64,000 bases of DNA from Glaciecola sp. 33A (GCF_002836745.1 NZ_PJAR01000040.1:186001-250000); one strand, 5' to 3'. Shown: positions 1-10,810, numbered from the stretch's first letter. Program-made: numbers and translations. The notes: generated by a model not told the origin, from the letters alone.

Positions 1-48
1 AAGTGCAATAACGATTGAGGCTAAAAGTAAGCGTTTAGTTGTATTCAT
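1..48 (-). CDS. Start of an exported protein (partial)
   Basis: Only the first 16 codons lie in the window. They read MNTTKRLLLASIVIAL, a short basic N-terminus followed by a hydrophobic run, typical of a Sec signal peptide or lipoprotein signal. An AAGAAG-type ribosome binding site lies about 8 bases upstream of the ATG. The rest of the gene is outside the window, so no function can be given. Confidence 0.55.
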   Translation of the reverse strand, partial: MNTTKRLLLASIVIAL

Positions 49-222
49 AGGATTCTTCTTCTGTTGTGAATATACATATGCCTAGATGATACTTTCGCTT
101 TATTGGTGATAAAACCAAAGTGGTCCTCCTGCACGTGAGCTTTACTCAATTATTTGCTAGCGGAACATTTTTAACGTTGCAGCCGTTGTGCACGTAGTCA
201 GCATAAACTGCAAACTGCAGAT

Positions 223-612
223 CTAATCATCCTGATCTTGTTTTTTATTATCATTTTCAGGCGGTAACTGCATACGCGCCGTCTCAATAAGATGTTGATT
301 ACGGGTACGCTGCATGACCTTAACGCGGTGATGCATTGCTACCTTGGCTAGAATATGCGCCGTTACGGGGGCTGTGATCACTAAAAACAGCGTGATTAAC
401 AACTCGTTAATGCTAACGTATCCTTGCATGTGATACATGTACACAATTGAAGCTATAAGAATACAGCCCAGACCTACGGTTGTCGCTTTGGTCGGCGCAT
501 GTAAGCGCACGTAAAAGTCTTGCAGTCGTATGAGTCCTATGGAACCCACAAGCACAAAAAGGCCGCCTAAAATTAGGAACACAGATATAATTAGTTCAAC
601 GGTGAAACTCAT
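223..612 (-). CDS. mrpG: Na+/H+ antiporter subunit G (MrpG/MnhG/PhaG)
   Basis: This is the last subunit of the multisubunit Mrp monovalent cation/proton antiporter, an inner-membrane complex used for Na+ export and pH homeostasis. The 129-residue protein has three hydrophobic segments (about residues 5-27, 42-60 and 66-90) and the family pattern GLIRLxDFYxRLHAPTKATT near residues 26-45. The hydrophilic tail after residue 95 is rich in charged residues. It lies 8 bases downstream of mrpF in a tightly packed minus-strand operon of order A(B)-C-D-E-F-G, which strongly supports the assignment. Symbols mnhG and phaG are used for the same family. Confidence 0.93.
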   Translation of the reverse strand: MSFTVELIISVFLILGGLFVLVGSIGLIRLQDFYVRLHAPTKATTVGLGCILIASIVYMYHMQGYVSINELLITLFLVITAPVTAHILAKVAMHHRVKVMQRTRNQHLIETARMQLPPENDNKKQDQDD

Positions 613-620
613 ACTTTCTC

Positions 621-890
621 CTATTCGATGATATCGCCGCGCAATAAGTATTTGCCGAAAGCGACGCTACTAACAAATCCGAGCATGGCGATTAGCAACG
701 CTGCTTCGAAATACAAGGGCGTTTGGTTGTAAATGCCGTACAGTAAAATGAGTGCAATACTGTTGATATACATGGTGTCGAGCGCCAAGATCCTGTCAAC
801 TACATGAGGTCCAACGATAAGACGCCATAGGTTAAGTATGAGCGCGATACACAGCATAACTGCGACCAAAACTACAGCAACATCTAACAT
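621..890 (-). CDS. mrpF: Na+/H+ antiporter subunit F (MrpF)
   Basis: Small membrane subunit (89 residues) of the Mrp antiporter, with three predicted helices. The family signature GPHVVDRILALDTMYIN is visible around residues 27-43. The size is typical for MrpF, which usually has 85-95 residues. Its start overlaps the end of mrpE by 7 bases, consistent with translational coupling. In studied systems every subunit is needed for antiport; the role here is inferred from family and operon position. Confidence 0.93.
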   Translation of the reverse strand: MLDVAVVLVAVMLCIALILNLWRLIVGPHVVDRILALDTMYINSIALILLYGIYNQTPLYFEAALLIAMLGFVSSVAFGKYLLRGDIIE

Positions 891-1396
891 CCAAAAATCT
901 CCTTAACACGTGATTCATAGCGCTGTTTTATTAAATCGATGACTTCTTGCTCGTTGTCAGGCATGTCTAGTACGTGCACATATAGCCACTTTTTGTCTTT
1001 TGATATATCAGCACCCACCGTACCGGGTGTCATGGTTACCGTACTCACGAGCACGGTGATGGGTAAAATATCGACTAGGTCAATCGGTACTGCAACTAAA
1101 CCGGGTTTAATCCTGCGCATCGGCCCTACAACTAAGATAGCCACCTCAAAATTGGCAACAACGATGTCTTTTAATACTAAAAAAACATAACTCACGACTT
1201 TAAACGGCCGCTTGATTCTTGGTTGGGGTATTCTTAAGGGGGCACACAAAACGGGGATAACAATTGCAAGCAAAGTACCAAGTAAAATGTGACCCAGACT
1301 GGTTGTCGAGTTGAGCATAAGCCACACAATCAACAGAAATAGGCTATGCAGGGGCATCGGTAATAAACGTGCGAACGCGCGTGAAAGTATGCTCAT
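884..1396 (-). CDS. mrpE: Na+/H+ antiporter subunit E (MrpE)
   Basis: MrpE family membrane subunit of 170 residues. N-terminal hydrophobic segments (about 15-55) are followed by the conserved cytoplasmic-side motif TPGTVGADISKDKKWLYVHV near residues 123-142, which is characteristic of MnhE/MrpE. The start overlaps the mrpD stop by 4 bases (ATGA-type overlap), and the end overlaps mrpF. MrpE is thought to help assemble or stabilise the complex. Confidence 0.93.
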   Translation of the reverse strand: MSILSRAFARLLPMPLHSLFLLIVWLMLNSTTSLGHILLGTLLAIVIPVLCAPLRIPQPRIKRPFKVVSYVFLVLKDIVVANFEVAILVVGPMRRIKPGLVAVPIDLVDILPITVLVSTVTMTPGTVGADISKDKKWLYVHVLDMPDNEQEVIDLIKQRYESRVKEIFGC

Positions 1397-2919
1397 TGTA
1401 TATCGCCCTCTAAATTCATTACCTCAATTAAGTACGGAATATCGTGTAGCTGGGCAGCTGCATTATTAGTATAGTCTATAATGCTAGCACCAAAAATAGC
1501 GAGTAAAGGTGAGGCGCCTAGCAACAAAAATGTTGCACACATCTGCCATTTAGAAACGCTTGGTGTTTCAGAGGCATCGCGACTAGGCGTGCATCGCCAA
1601 AACAGCGTTGTGCCTGCTCTGGATAATGCAATAATGGTGATTAGACTAGATATCAAAATAACTGACCAAACCCATATTTTCTGCTCTGTACCAGTGACAG
1701 CTTGTAAAATCACAAGTTTAGCTAAAAAACCTGAAAAAGGCGGTAACCCGGCCACAGCCATCGCTGCAACAACAAATAAAACACCTAATAATGCCTGCTG
1801 CTTTGTCTTGCGTGCAACGACAAAGTAATCTAAAGCTTTGCCACGTTGCTGGCCCAACATGTCAGCTATTAAAAACAAAGCGGCTGTGACTAGTGTGCTG
1901 TGAATAAGATAAAGCAAGCCCGCAGCCGTTGCCTCTGGCGTTCTTAATGCAAAGGCAATCAATAGTGTGCCCACAGATACAATCACGAGATTACCCGCCA
2001 GAGTTCGTAGGTTTTGGCTCGCAAGTGCGCCCACTGTGCCTGCAATTACGGTGAGTATGGCAAGCGGCCAAACCCATGGCTGGATCATATTGGCTAATTC
2101 ACCGGCCTGCTCGCCAAAGATGACGGTATAAACACGAAATATGCAGTATACGCCCACCTTCGTCATAATGGCAAAAAGCGCCGCGACTGGCGCACTAGCA
2201 GCTGCATACGTTCGAGGCAGCCAAAAATGAAGGGGTAACATTGCTGCTTTTAAACCAAATACGATCAATAGCAAAGAACCACCCGCCTGAGCAATAAGCT
2301 GATTACTTTCGGATAATTGTGCAACGCGCTGAGACATGTCAGCAATATTTAGCGTGCCAGTAATTCCATAAAGCGTGCCCAGTGCAAACAAAAATAAACT
2401 AGAGCCTATCAAGTTTAAGATAACGTAGTGCACGTTTGCAGCCGTTTTTTGCTTACCTCCGCCGTGAATAAGTAGGGTGTAGGATGCGATAAGTAAAACT
2501 TCAAAAAACACAAAAAGATTAAATAAATCGTTGGTTAAAAATGCACCATATATACCCAGTAACTGGAACTGAACTAGCGGATGAAAGTATTTACCCTCGC
2601 GGTCGCTGCCGGCAAAGGAATACAAGGTAACGCCGAGGCCTAAAAAGCTAGTTAAGGCAACAAGCATAGCGGACAGTTGGTCTGCATATAAAATGATGCC
2701 AAAAGGCGGCTGCCAGTCGCCGACCGCATACATAATGGCACCGTTTTGAACCACCATTAGCATCAGAATGATTGAGCAGCCTATTTGTGCCAACATCAAA
2801 CATAACGCGGCAACGCGCCTATATTGATACCTCTCAACACCCGCGAATGGCGGCAGCAACATCAACAAACCACCAACCAGGGGGATTAAAATAGGAAGGA
2901 TTGCCAAATGAACCGTCAT
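1393..2919 (-). CDS. mrpD: Na+/H+ antiporter subunit D (MrpD)
   Basis: Large polytopic subunit (508 residues) related to the proton-pumping subunits NuoL/M/N of complex I. It carries the Proton_antipo_M core with the landmarks FVFFEVLLIASYTLL near 135-150 (conserved Glu) and KAAMLPLHFWLPRTYAAASAPVAAL near 225-250 (conserved Lys and HFWLP). About 14 membrane segments are expected. With MrpA it is believed to form the ion-translocating part. It overlaps mrpC by 4 bases upstream and mrpE downstream, so the operon is translated as one coupled unit. Confidence 0.95.
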   Translation of the reverse strand: MTVHLAILPILIPLVGGLLMLLPPFAGVERYQYRRVAALCLMLAQIGCSIILMLMVVQNGAIMYAVGDWQPPFGIILYADQLSAMLVALTSFLGLGVTLYSFAGSDREGKYFHPLVQFQLLGIYGAFLTNDLFNLFVFFEVLLIASYTLLIHGGGKQKTAANVHYVILNLIGSSLFLFALGTLYGITGTLNIADMSQRVAQLSESNQLIAQAGGSLLLIVFGLKAAMLPLHFWLPRTYAAASAPVAALFAIMTKVGVYCIFRVYTVIFGEQAGELANMIQPWVWPLAILTVIAGTVGALASQNLRTLAGNLVIVSVGTLLIAFALRTPEATAAGLLYLIHSTLVTAALFLIADMLGQQRGKALDYFVVARKTKQQALLGVLFVVAAMAVAGLPPFSGFLAKLVILQAVTGTEQKIWVWSVILISSLITIIALSRAGTTLFWRCTPSRDASETPSVSKWQMCATFLLLGASPLLAIFGASIIDYTNNAAAQLHDIPYLIEVMNLEGDIQ

Positions 2920-3281
2920 ATTTTGTCCTTGTTTGGTTTTATAAATTTATCGCTATCAGGGGCTTCTCTACCATCGACAAAGTCATTGCCAAGGTCAGCG
3001 CGAGCGCGCATGGCCAAAATAACCACAAATGCAATCATTGCAAAGCCAATGACGATAGCCGTTAATGTCAGCGCTTGCGGAAGCGGGTCTGCATATGAAT
3101 CAGACATACCTAAAATGGCGGCATCTTTAAGATTTAGCCTACCACTTGAAAACAAAAATAAATTAACCGCGTATGAAAGCATGGTTAAGCCAACCACGAC
3201 AGAAAAGGTGCGTCCACGTAAACACAGAAAGACACCACAAAATGTCAATACACCCACACAAATTACGTATAAAGTTTCCAT
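2916..3281 (-). CDS. mrpC: Na+/H+ antiporter subunit C (MrpC)
   Basis: NuoK-like subunit of 121 residues with three hydrophobic helices and a short charged tail. The family pattern GLTMLSYAVNLFLFSSGRL lies near residues 31-50, followed by DPLPQALTLTAIVIGFA near 65-81, which is typical of MrpC/MnhC. Its ATG overlaps the last base of mrpA, and its stop overlaps the start of mrpD by 4 bases. Confidence 0.95.
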   Translation of the reverse strand: METLYVICVGVLTFCGVFLCLRGRTFSVVVGLTMLSYAVNLFLFSSGRLNLKDAAILGMSDSYADPLPQALTLTAIVIGFAMIAFVVILAMRARADLGNDFVDGREAPDSDKFIKPNKDKI

Positions 3282-6070
3282 TATTCCTCCGAAGTTGGGC
3301 GGTGAGAAGAAGTAAGCTTACCTAAACTCGCTAATATAAGTAAGGTGGCACCTATCACCGTCAAATAAACGCCTAAATCGAATATCAGGGCACTCGCCAG
3401 CTCTATTTCGCCAATCAACGGGATATCAAAATAGTCAAACCAAGTTGTCATAAATGGACGATCGAAGAACCAACTACCGATGCCTGTTAGGGTTGCAATT
3501 AATATACCCAAGGCGATTAGAATTTGATAGTCGACTTTTAAGCGAGGCTTAACCCAATCAACACCATGCGCAATATATTGCTGAATTAGTGCCACAGCTG
3601 TTATTAAACCAGCAATGAAACCTCCCCCGGGCATATTATGGCCGCGCAGAAATATGTAAAAAGAAACTAAAAGCGCAAGGGGTAACAAGCTTTGAGATAT
3701 TATGGCTAAAATAGGTGGGTGGCGGTCTTTTGACCACGCAAGACCATGCTCATTAGCAGATGGCATGGCGAGACGGACACGTGCAAGCAAGTTAAAAATA
3801 CCCAGCGCTGCAATGCCTAAGACAAGAATTTCACCGAGCGTATCTAGCCCTCTAAAATCCACCAGAATTACGTTGACGGCATTAGTACCACCACCGCCCG
3901 TTTTACTGTTGGCCAAGAAAAATTCAGAGATACTGTCTAAAGGCTGAGTGATGAATGCATAATTAATAGTCGCCACCAAACCGCCCAACGCTGCGGCGAT
4001 ACCAACATCTCTTACGACTCGTGCAGGTGACGATTCAGACGGTGTTTTCTGCGGTAAAAAATACAGCGCTAACATCAATAAAATAACGGTTACAACCTCT
4101 ACAGACAGTTGTGTTAAGGCTAGATCCGGTGCAGAAAAGCGAGCAAACGCGATCGACACAATAAGTCCTACCACCGAAATAGTAATAAGAGCGACCATAC
4201 GTTTACGATGAAAAATGACAGTAGCGATGGCGCTTAAACATAAAATGATGGCTGCCGTGATTTCAACACCACTGACTGCTTGGTCAGGGGAATGCGTCGC
4301 GGCTGTATCAAGGTTAATCAGGGGAATTGCGGTAATCGCAATAGTCAACAACAGCAGCGCAGCAATGTACCGCTGCAAAGACCCATTATTTAAGCCATCG
4401 TGTGCGCTGGTTGCCGAGGCTACCAGTCGTTGTATCGCGCCTTCAAAAATAAGTTTTTCGTCTGATTCTTTGAATTGTGCTTGGAAACGATATAAATGAC
4501 GTCGATACGCATACACCAATAACCCGCCACCAATGGCGATGACGCTCATTAATAACGGTAAGTTAAATCCATGCCAAATCGATAAGCTGTAGTAGGGAAG
4601 TTCACTCATCAGTACAGAAGATGCGGCGGCCTCAAGTAAACCGCCAATCATAAAGTTTGGGAATATTCCGATCAATAAGCATAATGCCACTAATATTTCG
4701 ATAGGAACCTTCATGTAGCGTGGTGGCTCATGAGGTGTTTTCACTAAATCTTTGGGTTCACCATTAAAGAATACGTCGTGGATAAAACGCAACGAATAGG
4801 CAACGGCAAAAATAGCGGCAAGCGTCGCCAATACCGGGATCATCCAAGAAATAAAGCCTAAGGCCGATGAATGCAACGTTTCGGCGAGGAACATTTCTTT
4901 AGATAAAAATCCGTTAAGTAGCGGCACACCCGCCATTGATGCAGCGGCAACCATGGCAAGTGTTGCGGTGTAGGGCATAAAGTGCCAAAGACCACCCAGT
5001 TTACGCATGTCCCTGGTGCCGGATTCATGGTCAATAATACCCGCTGCCATAAATAGTGATGCTTTAAAAATAGCATGATTCATAATATGAAATAGAGCAG
5101 CCACGGCTGCCAGTTTCGTATCAAGCCCTAAAAGTAAGGTAATCAGACCAAGGTGACTTATGGTGGAATAAGCCAGTAAACCTTTCAGATCATGTTTAAA
5201 CAGAGCTATGTAAGCGCCTAATAACAGAGTTATCAGACCTGTCATACTTACAATTAAAAACCACATTTCAGTGCCCGATAACACCGGATACATCCGCGCT
5301 AGTAAGAAAATACCCGCTTTAACCATCGTGGCGGAATGTAAATAGGCGCTAACGGGCGTAGGTGCGGCCATGGCGTGAGGTAACCAAAAGTGAAACGGAA
5401 ATTGAGCCGATTTAGTGAAAGCACCAAGTAATATCAAGATAAGTGCGACGGGATAAAGCGCATGCTCTCTGATTAAATCACCACTCGCGAGTATGACACT
5501 TAACTCGTAGCTACCAACTATGTCTGACACCAGCAGCAAGCCAGCAAGTAACGCCAATCCACCAGCCCCTGTTACCGTAAGCGCCATTCGCGCTCCCTTA
5601 CGCGATTCAGATTTTGACGACCAGAAGCTAATTAATAAAAACGAGCTGATGCTGGTAACTTCCCATGCCATCCACATCTGAAGTACGTTATTTGATAGCA
5701 CGATGGATAGCATTGCTGTCATGAATAGAATTAAGTAGGAGAAAAATCGTCCAACCGCTTCTTTTTCAGATAGATAATATCTTGCGTACAAGATGATAAG
5801 TAAGCCTATACCTAGAATTAATAGAGCAAACATTAATGCAAGACCATCAAGTCGCATTGATAAAGTGAGTCCGATGGAAGGTATCCACTCTAGATATTCA
5901 GTAACAACCTCGCCGGCGAAGACTGCCGGCATCAAACTGATGATGTAAGCGAGCGCAATTGCCGGGGCCAACATGGTAAAAATAGTATTGACCGTACGTC
6001 CTAACCTTTCGGTCAGTAGCGGTATTAACACACCAATCAATAAGATTGCTGTTATCCAAAATAAGCTCAT
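3281..6070 (-). CDS. mrpA: Fused Na+/H+ antiporter subunits A and B (MrpAB)
   Basis: A large polytopic protein of about 929 residues that combines the NuoL-like MrpA core with a C-terminal MrpB domain. The MrpA core has the conserved motifs [19 protein letters not shown] (about 130-150) and [21 protein letters not shown] (about 220-245). The MrpB part carries [20 protein letters not shown] near 820-840. No separate mrpB exists, as in fused PhaAB-type systems. A TTG start at 6088 would add six residues (the reading begins TTG GAG CAT); the ATG at 6070 is preferred because MSLFWIT leads directly into the first helix. This is the first gene of the six-gene operon. Confidence 0.93.
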   Translation of the reverse strand: MSLFWITAILLIGVLIPLLTERLGRTVNTIFTMLAPAIALAYIISLMPAVFAGEVVTEYLEWIPSIGLTLSMRLDGLALMFALLILGIGLLIILYARYYLSEKEAVGRFFSYLILFMTAMLSIVLSNNVLQMWMAWEVTSISSFLLISFWSSKSESRKGARMALTVTGAGGLALLAGLLLVSDIVGSYELSVILASGDLIREHALYPVALILILLGAFTKSAQFPFHFWLPHAMAAPTPVSAYLHSATMVKAGIFLLARMYPVLSGTEMWFLIVSMTGLITLLLGAYIALFKHDLKGLLAYSTISHLGLITLLLGLDTKLAAVAALFHIMNHAIFKASLFMAAGIIDHESGTRDMRKLGGLWHFMPYTATLAMVAAASMAGVPLLNGFLSKEMFLAETLHSSALGFISWMIPVLATLAAIFAVAYSLRFIHDVFFNGEPKDLVKTPHEPPRYMKVPIEILVALCLLIGIFPNFMIGGLLEAAASSVLMSELPYYSLSIWHGFNLPLLMSVIAIGGGLLVYAYRRHLYRFQAQFKESDEKLIFEGAIQRLVASATSAHDGLNNGSLQRYIAALLLLTIAITAIPLINLDTAATHSPDQAVSGVEITAAIILCLSAIATVIFHRKRMVALITISVVGLIVSIAFARFSAPDLALTQLSVEVVTVILLMLALYFLPQKTPSESSPARVVRDVGIAAALGGLVATINYAFITQPLDSISEFFLANSKTGGGGTNAVNVILVDFRGLDTLGEILVLGIAALGIFNLLARVRLAMPSANEHGLAWSKDRHPPILAIISQSLLPLALLVSFYIFLRGHNMPGGGFIAGLITAVALIQQYIAHGVDWVKPRLKVDYQILIALGILIATLTGIGSWFFDRPFMTTWFDYFDIPLIGEIELASALIFDLGVYLTVIGATLLILASLGKLTSSHRPTSEE

Positions 6071-6424
6071 GGTTTCGCTATGCTCCAAGTTTCTATTTTA
6101 CGCTGATTGACCATTTCGAAAAGTCCCATACAATAATCTAATTAGACCTATAAGATCCAGTATTTCTTACGATTTTTGTTGTTAGGAAGGAGGACGATGG
6201 TATATTGCTGTCTGAATATCGAGAAGGAATATAAAAGACAATATTTAGCTGGATTATTGCCTACTTCTATTGAGGTATTATTTCAAGTGGGAGTCCTAGT
6301 CAAAACTACAAAAAACGCCAAGTTACATTAATGAGATAAACAGTCGCATACTCAAAACCGACTACGATAAGTCGTATTCAAAGGCTAATTATATTAATAA
6401 TTTACTATCCGAATAAAAACTAAG
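6071..6424. other. Intergenic region upstream of mrpA
   Basis: About 350 AT-rich bases between the start of the mrp operon and the end of the upstream minus-strand gene. No coding frame of note was found on either strand. It must hold the mrp promoter, but I could not pick one convincing -35/-10 pair. A weak inverted repeat (CGACT/AGTCG, 6359-6374) followed on the minus strand by GTTTT could be a poor terminator for the upstream gene. Confidence 0.4.
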
Positions 6425-7621
6425 TCAAGGTGCAATAGATGTGTGCTTTGAACTACGTTGTCCAACATCAGTTTGACGTACTTGCTTCATCAGTGAAGAC
6501 TCTGCAGGTACTATGATTGCATTAATAGCGTCGGCAATTAAATTATTTGTAATTCGGGCTGGGGCATTAATACTGAATTTAACTACCTTGTCACTCTTAA
6601 CGTACAAATATTGAGTCGCATAAAGGGGATCTGAATCGGTTTTCAGTTGTGCTTCAAATGCAAACACTTGCGTGTCTCGTAAGCCGGTAATATTTTTTAA
6701 TTCGTAGATATCTGACATTACAAGCGCGTCTTTGCCTAATGCTTGGCTTATTGCACGAATATCTTGCTGTTCAAGTTTCAATTCATTCTGACTCTGACTC
6801 TCTGCGGAGTCGTTAGTTTTCAATGGATAAACATAGACATCAAACACCGCAAGTTCAAAGTCATTGTGAATGTAACGCGATAGCATGCCCTTCATTGGGT
6901 CGTTGAAAAGATGTTGACGCGATAACGAAAAATCACCAATTTGATTAGGTACCTTAAGTTCATTTTTATAATCGCTGGCACCTAAAAATTGATATAGATA
7001 TTCAGCACTAAATAGTTGCTTATCCGACGCGCTTTTAATCCACTGGCTGAATAGCTTTTTACTTGCTTTGGCCATACGTTGCTTTGTGTCGCCTATGTTT
7101 TTATCTAAAACCACCGTTAATTGGATATCGTCTAGGGTGATCCCTCGCCATTGCGCAGAAATCTCTAGCAGTAATTCTTCAACTAACGTGTTCCCTACAC
7201 TATCTATTATTTTCGTACTACCGACCAATAGCTGGTATTCAGTGCCTTCTAATGACTTAATAACGTCCCCTGAAGTATCAGCTGCATGCAATGATGTCAC
7301 TAAATCAGTTTGCGATAAAACGTTTAGATCACAAATTTTAGTCGACTTGGTTTGACACCAAGCCTGCAGTTCTTCGGTAACGTGGGCAGCATATATACTG
7401 ATGTCAGTGCCGTTGGCTATACGCGTGTTCTGTTCTGAACTGTCAACATCTATCGAGTCTGCCGCATTTGCCGGGGACACCAGCAGCAAACAAAGCACCA
7501 AGCAATAAAAACAAATATCAAGAAATGACAACAATGCGAAACGTTTTTTGATGAAGGCGGCCTGTTCACGCACTTTCTGGTCATTGAATCGTTCGGCAAG
7601 AACCTCTGGCATACTCGGCAT
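6425..7621 (-). CDS. Unrecognised exported protein, 398 residues
   Basis: I do not recognise this protein. It has a hydrophilic N-terminus of about 26 residues, then a basic stretch (FIKKRF) and a hydrophobic segment (about 28-50) ending in SPANA|AD, which looks like a Sec signal peptide cleavage site. The remaining 340 or so residues are soluble with no obvious catalytic motif, repeats or further membrane segments. There are only two cysteines after the signal (both near residues 88-96), possibly a disulfide. A GTG at 7573 (codon 17) would give a more normal signal peptide length. The gene stands alone between the mrp operon and xseA and is probably transcribed on its own. Confidence 0.75.
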   Translation of the reverse strand: MPSMPEVLAERFNDQKVREQAAFIKKRFALLSFLDICFYCLVLCLLLVSPANAADSIDVDSSEQNTRIANGTDISIYAAHVTEELQAWCQTKSTKICDLNVLSQTDLVTSLHAADTSGDVIKSLEGTEYQLLVGSTKIIDSVGNTLVEELLLEISAQWRGITLDDIQLTVVLDKNIGDTKQRMAKASKKLFSQWIKSASDKQLFSAEYLYQFLGASDYKNELKVPNQIGDFSLSRQHLFNDPMKGMLSRYIHNDFELAVFDVYVYPLKTNDSAESQSQNELKLEQQDIRAISQALGKDALVMSDIYELKNITGLRDTQVFAFEAQLKTDSDPLYATQYLYVKSDKVVKFSINAPARITNNLIADAINAIIVPAESSLMKQVRQTDVGQRSSKHTSIAP

Positions 7622-7821
7622 TTGTATCCCTTATTATTATATTTAATACGTTTGGTGTATGTTGACTGCCTAAGTATTTTACTGACATGAATAAGATTAT
7701 TCATGTCTCTCGGGCTGTTTACTGGGAGAGGTTAACAGATAATTTCATAGATAAAAAGAAAATAAAGTGTAGGTAAATCAGATGCCTGAATAGACATCTG
7801 GTGTCGTAAATGTCGTTGCAG

Positions 7822-9177
7822 TTATTGCTGTTTTTGCGTGATTTCTTGAATTTTTGCAATAACACTACCATCGCTTATACGTGTTTCAATCACATCGCCT
7901 TTTTCCAGTTGGCTGACAGAACGCACCACCTTATTGTTTTTGAATGCAATGCTATAACCTCGTGACAACGTAGACAGTGGACTGACTGAATTTAGAATGT
8001 CGGCTATACGTTGCAATTGATAGCGTTTATCAGAAAGGTGCCGTTGTTGTATTGAGTTAAGTTTTTCGCTGACTTTTTGTAATTGTTGTTTTTTATCTTT
8101 AATCGTATTGATTGGCGATGCGTGTTGCAAGCGCAAGGTTGCGTTAGTGATTTTGCCTTGCGCGTCATTCAGTTTTGCATTGATTGCTTGTGACAAACGC
8201 ATTGTTAGGTTATCAGTATGCTGATTAGCTTGTCTAATTTGAACGGCTGGGTGCACATTTGAAAGTCGCGACTCTATTAAATGTAATTTGTATTCAATGC
8301 GTTTTAAATGCTGCTGAAACACTTGCGACAAACGATGTTGCTGCTGTTGAATATGCCTTTCTAACTGACTTTTATCGGTGCTAACTAACTCAGCAGCGGC
8401 AGATGGTGTTGGCGCTCGCATATCTGCAACATAATCAGCAATGGTGACATCTACTTCGTGACCAACAGCTGACACAATAGGTAATCTCGATTTCGATATA
8501 GCATATGCTACTATTTCTTCATTGAACGCCCACAGGTCTTCTAACGAACCGCCCCCGCGGCCTACAATGAGTATATCAACTTCATCCCGTATATTAGCAA
8601 TGTTAATTTGCTCTGCAATACTTTTGGCAGCTGTGGCACCTTGCACTAAGCTTGGGTAGATAACCACTTCAATGCTAGGGTTCCGGCGTTTCAATACATT
8701 CAATATGTCATGTATCGCTGCGCCTGTGGGTGAGGTGACCACTCCTAAACGCCTGACACTGATGGGCAATGCCTGTTTGGCCTCCATGGCAAATAAACCC
8801 TCTGCCGACAGTTTGGCTTTTAGCGCTTCATAGGCTTGTTTTAATTGTCCGAGTCCTTCCGGTTCCATATGCTCGCCAATTAGCTGATAGTCACCTCTAG
8901 CCTCGTATAAACTCAAGCTACCGCGAATAACTACCTTGTCACCGGCCTTTGGTGAGAATTTAACACCTCTATTTGCGCCTTTGAACATCGCTGTCTTAAT
9001 TTGCGCTTTACTGTCTTTTAATGTGAAATACCAATGACCAGAGGACGCAGCCACAAAATTTGATAATTCACCAGACACCCACACTTGGCCTATTTCTGAT
9101 TCTAAGACCTGTCTAGCAAGACGATTTAATCGAGTTACAGAGATAATACTGGGCTGTTTTGGTGGGGTAGAAAACAT
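7822..9177 (-). CDS. xseA: Exodeoxyribonuclease VII large subunit
   Basis: Large subunit of exonuclease VII, which degrades single-stranded DNA in both directions and acts in mismatch repair and damage tolerance together with XseB. The 451-residue length matches the family (E. coli about 456). An N-terminal OB-fold (about 10-105, including VWVSGELSNF) precedes the catalytic core with DILIVGRGGGSLEDLWAFNEE near 205-225 and VSAVGHEVDVTIADYVADMRAPTPSAAAE near 237-266. A long coiled-coil region follows, then a C-terminal segment with LSRGYSIAF. It is divergent from guaB, as in E. coli; xseB is not in the window. Confidence 0.96.
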   Translation of the reverse strand: MFSTPPKQPSIISVTRLNRLARQVLESEIGQVWVSGELSNFVAASSGHWYFTLKDSKAQIKTAMFKGANRGVKFSPKAGDKVVIRGSLSLYEARGDYQLIGEHMEPEGLGQLKQAYEALKAKLSAEGLFAMEAKQALPISVRRLGVVTSPTGAAIHDILNVLKRRNPSIEVVIYPSLVQGATAAKSIAEQINIANIRDEVDILIVGRGGGSLEDLWAFNEEIVAYAISKSRLPIVSAVGHEVDVTIADYVADMRAPTPSAAAELVSTDKSQLERHIQQQQHRLSQVFQQHLKRIEYKLHLIESRLSNVHPAVQIRQANQHTDNLTMRLSQAINAKLNDAQGKITNATLRLQHASPINTIKDKKQQLQKVSEKLNSIQQRHLSDKRYQLQRIADILNSVSPLSTLSRGYSIAFKNNKVVRSVSQLEKGDVIETRISDGSVIAKIQEITQKQQ

Positions 9178-9213
9178 AATTCACTTTTTTATTCATTTGT
9201 ATGCGAATTATAG

Positions 9214-9242
9214 TTTACCTAAATACAAAAAAACACTACAAT
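9214..9242 (+). promoter_or_regulatory. Probable sigma-70 promoter of guaBA
   Basis: TTTACC (9214-9219), a 17-base spacer and TACAAT (9237-9242) form a good sigma-70 promoter about 40 bases upstream of the guaB start. The stretch after the -10 box (TGCACCGC) is fairly GC-rich, as in growth-rate-controlled promoters. No clear PurR operator was seen. This is from sequence match only. Confidence 0.55.
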
Positions 9243-9280
9243 TGCACCGCAATTAGCCACTGACCTAAGGTGTTGTTTGC

Positions 9281-10750
9281 ATGTTACGAATTAGTAAAGA
9301 AGCGTTAACTTTCGATGACGTTTTGCTCGTCCCCGGTCATTCGACCGTTTTGCCCCATACTGTCGACTTAAAAACCCGCTTAACGCGAGGTGTGACGCTG
9401 AATATGCCACTCATTTCTGCTGCCATGGATACCGTCACCGAAGCACGTCTGGCGATTGCTTTGGCACAAGAAGGTGGAATTGGCTTTATTCATAAAAACA
9501 TGACGGCTGAATGTCAGGCTGCTCATGTTCTGCAAGTGAAGAAGTATGAAAGTGGGGTTGTTTCTGACCCTGTCACGGTCAGTAAAGATGCAACTATCGG
9601 TGATACCAAAGCCTTGAGTAAACGACTCGGTTACTCCGGTTTTCCGGTTGTTGATGGAGAAAATAACTTAATTGGTTTGGTTACGGGCCGCGATTTACGT
9701 TTTGAAAATCGCCTCGATGAACCTATCAGCAAAGTGATGACGCCAAAAGAAAAACTAGTGACGGTAAAGGAGGATGCTAACCCCGATCTTGTTATGGACT
9801 TAATGCATGAGCATAGAATTGAAAAAATTCTGGTTGTCGATGACGCATTTAAGTTAACCGGTTTAATCACCGTTAAAGATTTCCAAAAAGCCAAAAGTAA
9901 ACCTAACGCATGTAAAGACGCCAAAGGTCGCTTGCGAGTAGGTGCGGCTGTGAGTGTCGGTCCTGGTACTGACGAACGGATTAAATTATTAGTTGAAGCA
10001 GGCGTTGATGTATTGGTTATCGATACCTCACATGGTCATTCGCAGGGTGTTATTGATCGCGTGAAGAAAGTGCGTGCTGACTATCCTAATATTCAAATAA
10101 TTGCGGGTAACGTTGCCACAGGCGAGGGCGCAAAAGCCCTCGCAGATGCGGGTGTCGATGCGGTAAAAGTTGGCATAGGCCCAGGTTCAATTTGTACTAC
10201 TCGGATTGTCACTGGTTGTGGTGTTCCACAGATCACGGCAGTATCAGACGCGGTCGAAGCTCTCAAAGGCACAGGCATCCCTGTTATAGCTGATGGCGGT
10301 ATTCGTTATTCAGGTGACATTGCAAAAGCAATTGCTGCTGGGGCTAGCTCAGTTATGGTTGGCAGCATGCTCGCCGGCACTGAAGAGGCTCCGGGTGAAG
10401 TTGAGCTGTATCAGGGTCGCTACTATAAGTCTTACCGTGGAATGGGTTCGATTGGTGCGATGAATCAAAGTCATGGTTCATCCGACCGTTATTTCCAAGA
10501 TGGTAGTAACGCTGAAAAATTGGTTCCAGAGGGAATTGAAGGACGCGTTGCCTACAAAGGACCTATTTCTACCATTATTCACCAACAACTCGGGGGGTTG
10601 CGTTCAGCAATGGGATTAACCGGTTGTGCAAACATAGAAGAGCTACGTACTAAACCACAATTTGTGAAAGTGACTGCCGCTGGTATGGGCGAATCCCATG
10701 TACATGATGTGAGTATTACAAAAGAAGCTCCAAATTACCGTTTAGGATAA
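9281..10750 (+). CDS. guaB: Inosine-5'-monophosphate dehydrogenase
   Basis: Oxidises IMP to XMP with NAD+, the rate-limiting step of guanine nucleotide synthesis. The 489-residue protein has the (beta/alpha)8 barrel interrupted by two CBS domains (about 95-205). The catalytic loop [11 protein letters not shown] places the nucleophile at Cys305, the same number as in E. coli. The phosphate-binding DGGIRYSGD and the flap region with [10 protein letters not shown] are also present. It is followed after 83 bases by guaA, the next enzyme of the pathway, with a hairpin between them that may tune the ratio of the two. Confidence 0.98.
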   Translation: MLRISKEALTFDDVLLVPGHSTVLPHTVDLKTRLTRGVTLNMPLISAAMDTVTEARLAIALAQEGGIGFIHKNMTAECQAAHVLQVKKYESGVVSDPVTVSKDATIGDTKALSKRLGYSGFPVVDGENNLIGLVTGRDLRFENRLDEPISKVMTPKEKLVTVKEDANPDLVMDLMHEHRIEKILVVDDAFKLTGLITVKDFQKAKSKPNACKDAKGRLRVGAAVSVGPGTDERIKLLVEAGVDVLVIDTSHGHSQGVIDRVKKVRADYPNIQIIAGNVATGEGAKALADAGVDAVKVGIGPGSICTTRIVTGCGVPQITAVSDAVEALKGTGIPVIADGGIRYSGDIAKAIAAGASSVMVGSMLAGTEEAPGEVELYQGRYYKSYRGMGSIGAMNQSHGSSDRYFQDGSNAEKLVPEGIEGRVAYKGPISTIIHQQLGGLRSAMGLTGCANIEELRTKPQFVKVTAAGMGESHVHDVSITKEAPNYRLG

Positions 10751-10765
10751 ACCAACGACGTTTTC

Positions 10766-10810
10766 AAAGGGCTGGTGTCGGTCGTTGATCGAGATATATC
10801 AGCCCTTTTT
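10766..10810 (+). terminator. Hairpin with T-run between guaB and guaA
   Basis: AAAGGGCTG (10766-10774) pairs with CAGCCCTTT (10800-10808), followed by a run of T. The loop is long (25 bases). It could act as a partial terminator or attenuator between guaB and guaA; guaA has no obvious strong promoter of its own in the remaining 23 bases, so read-through is likely. Confidence 0.55.
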
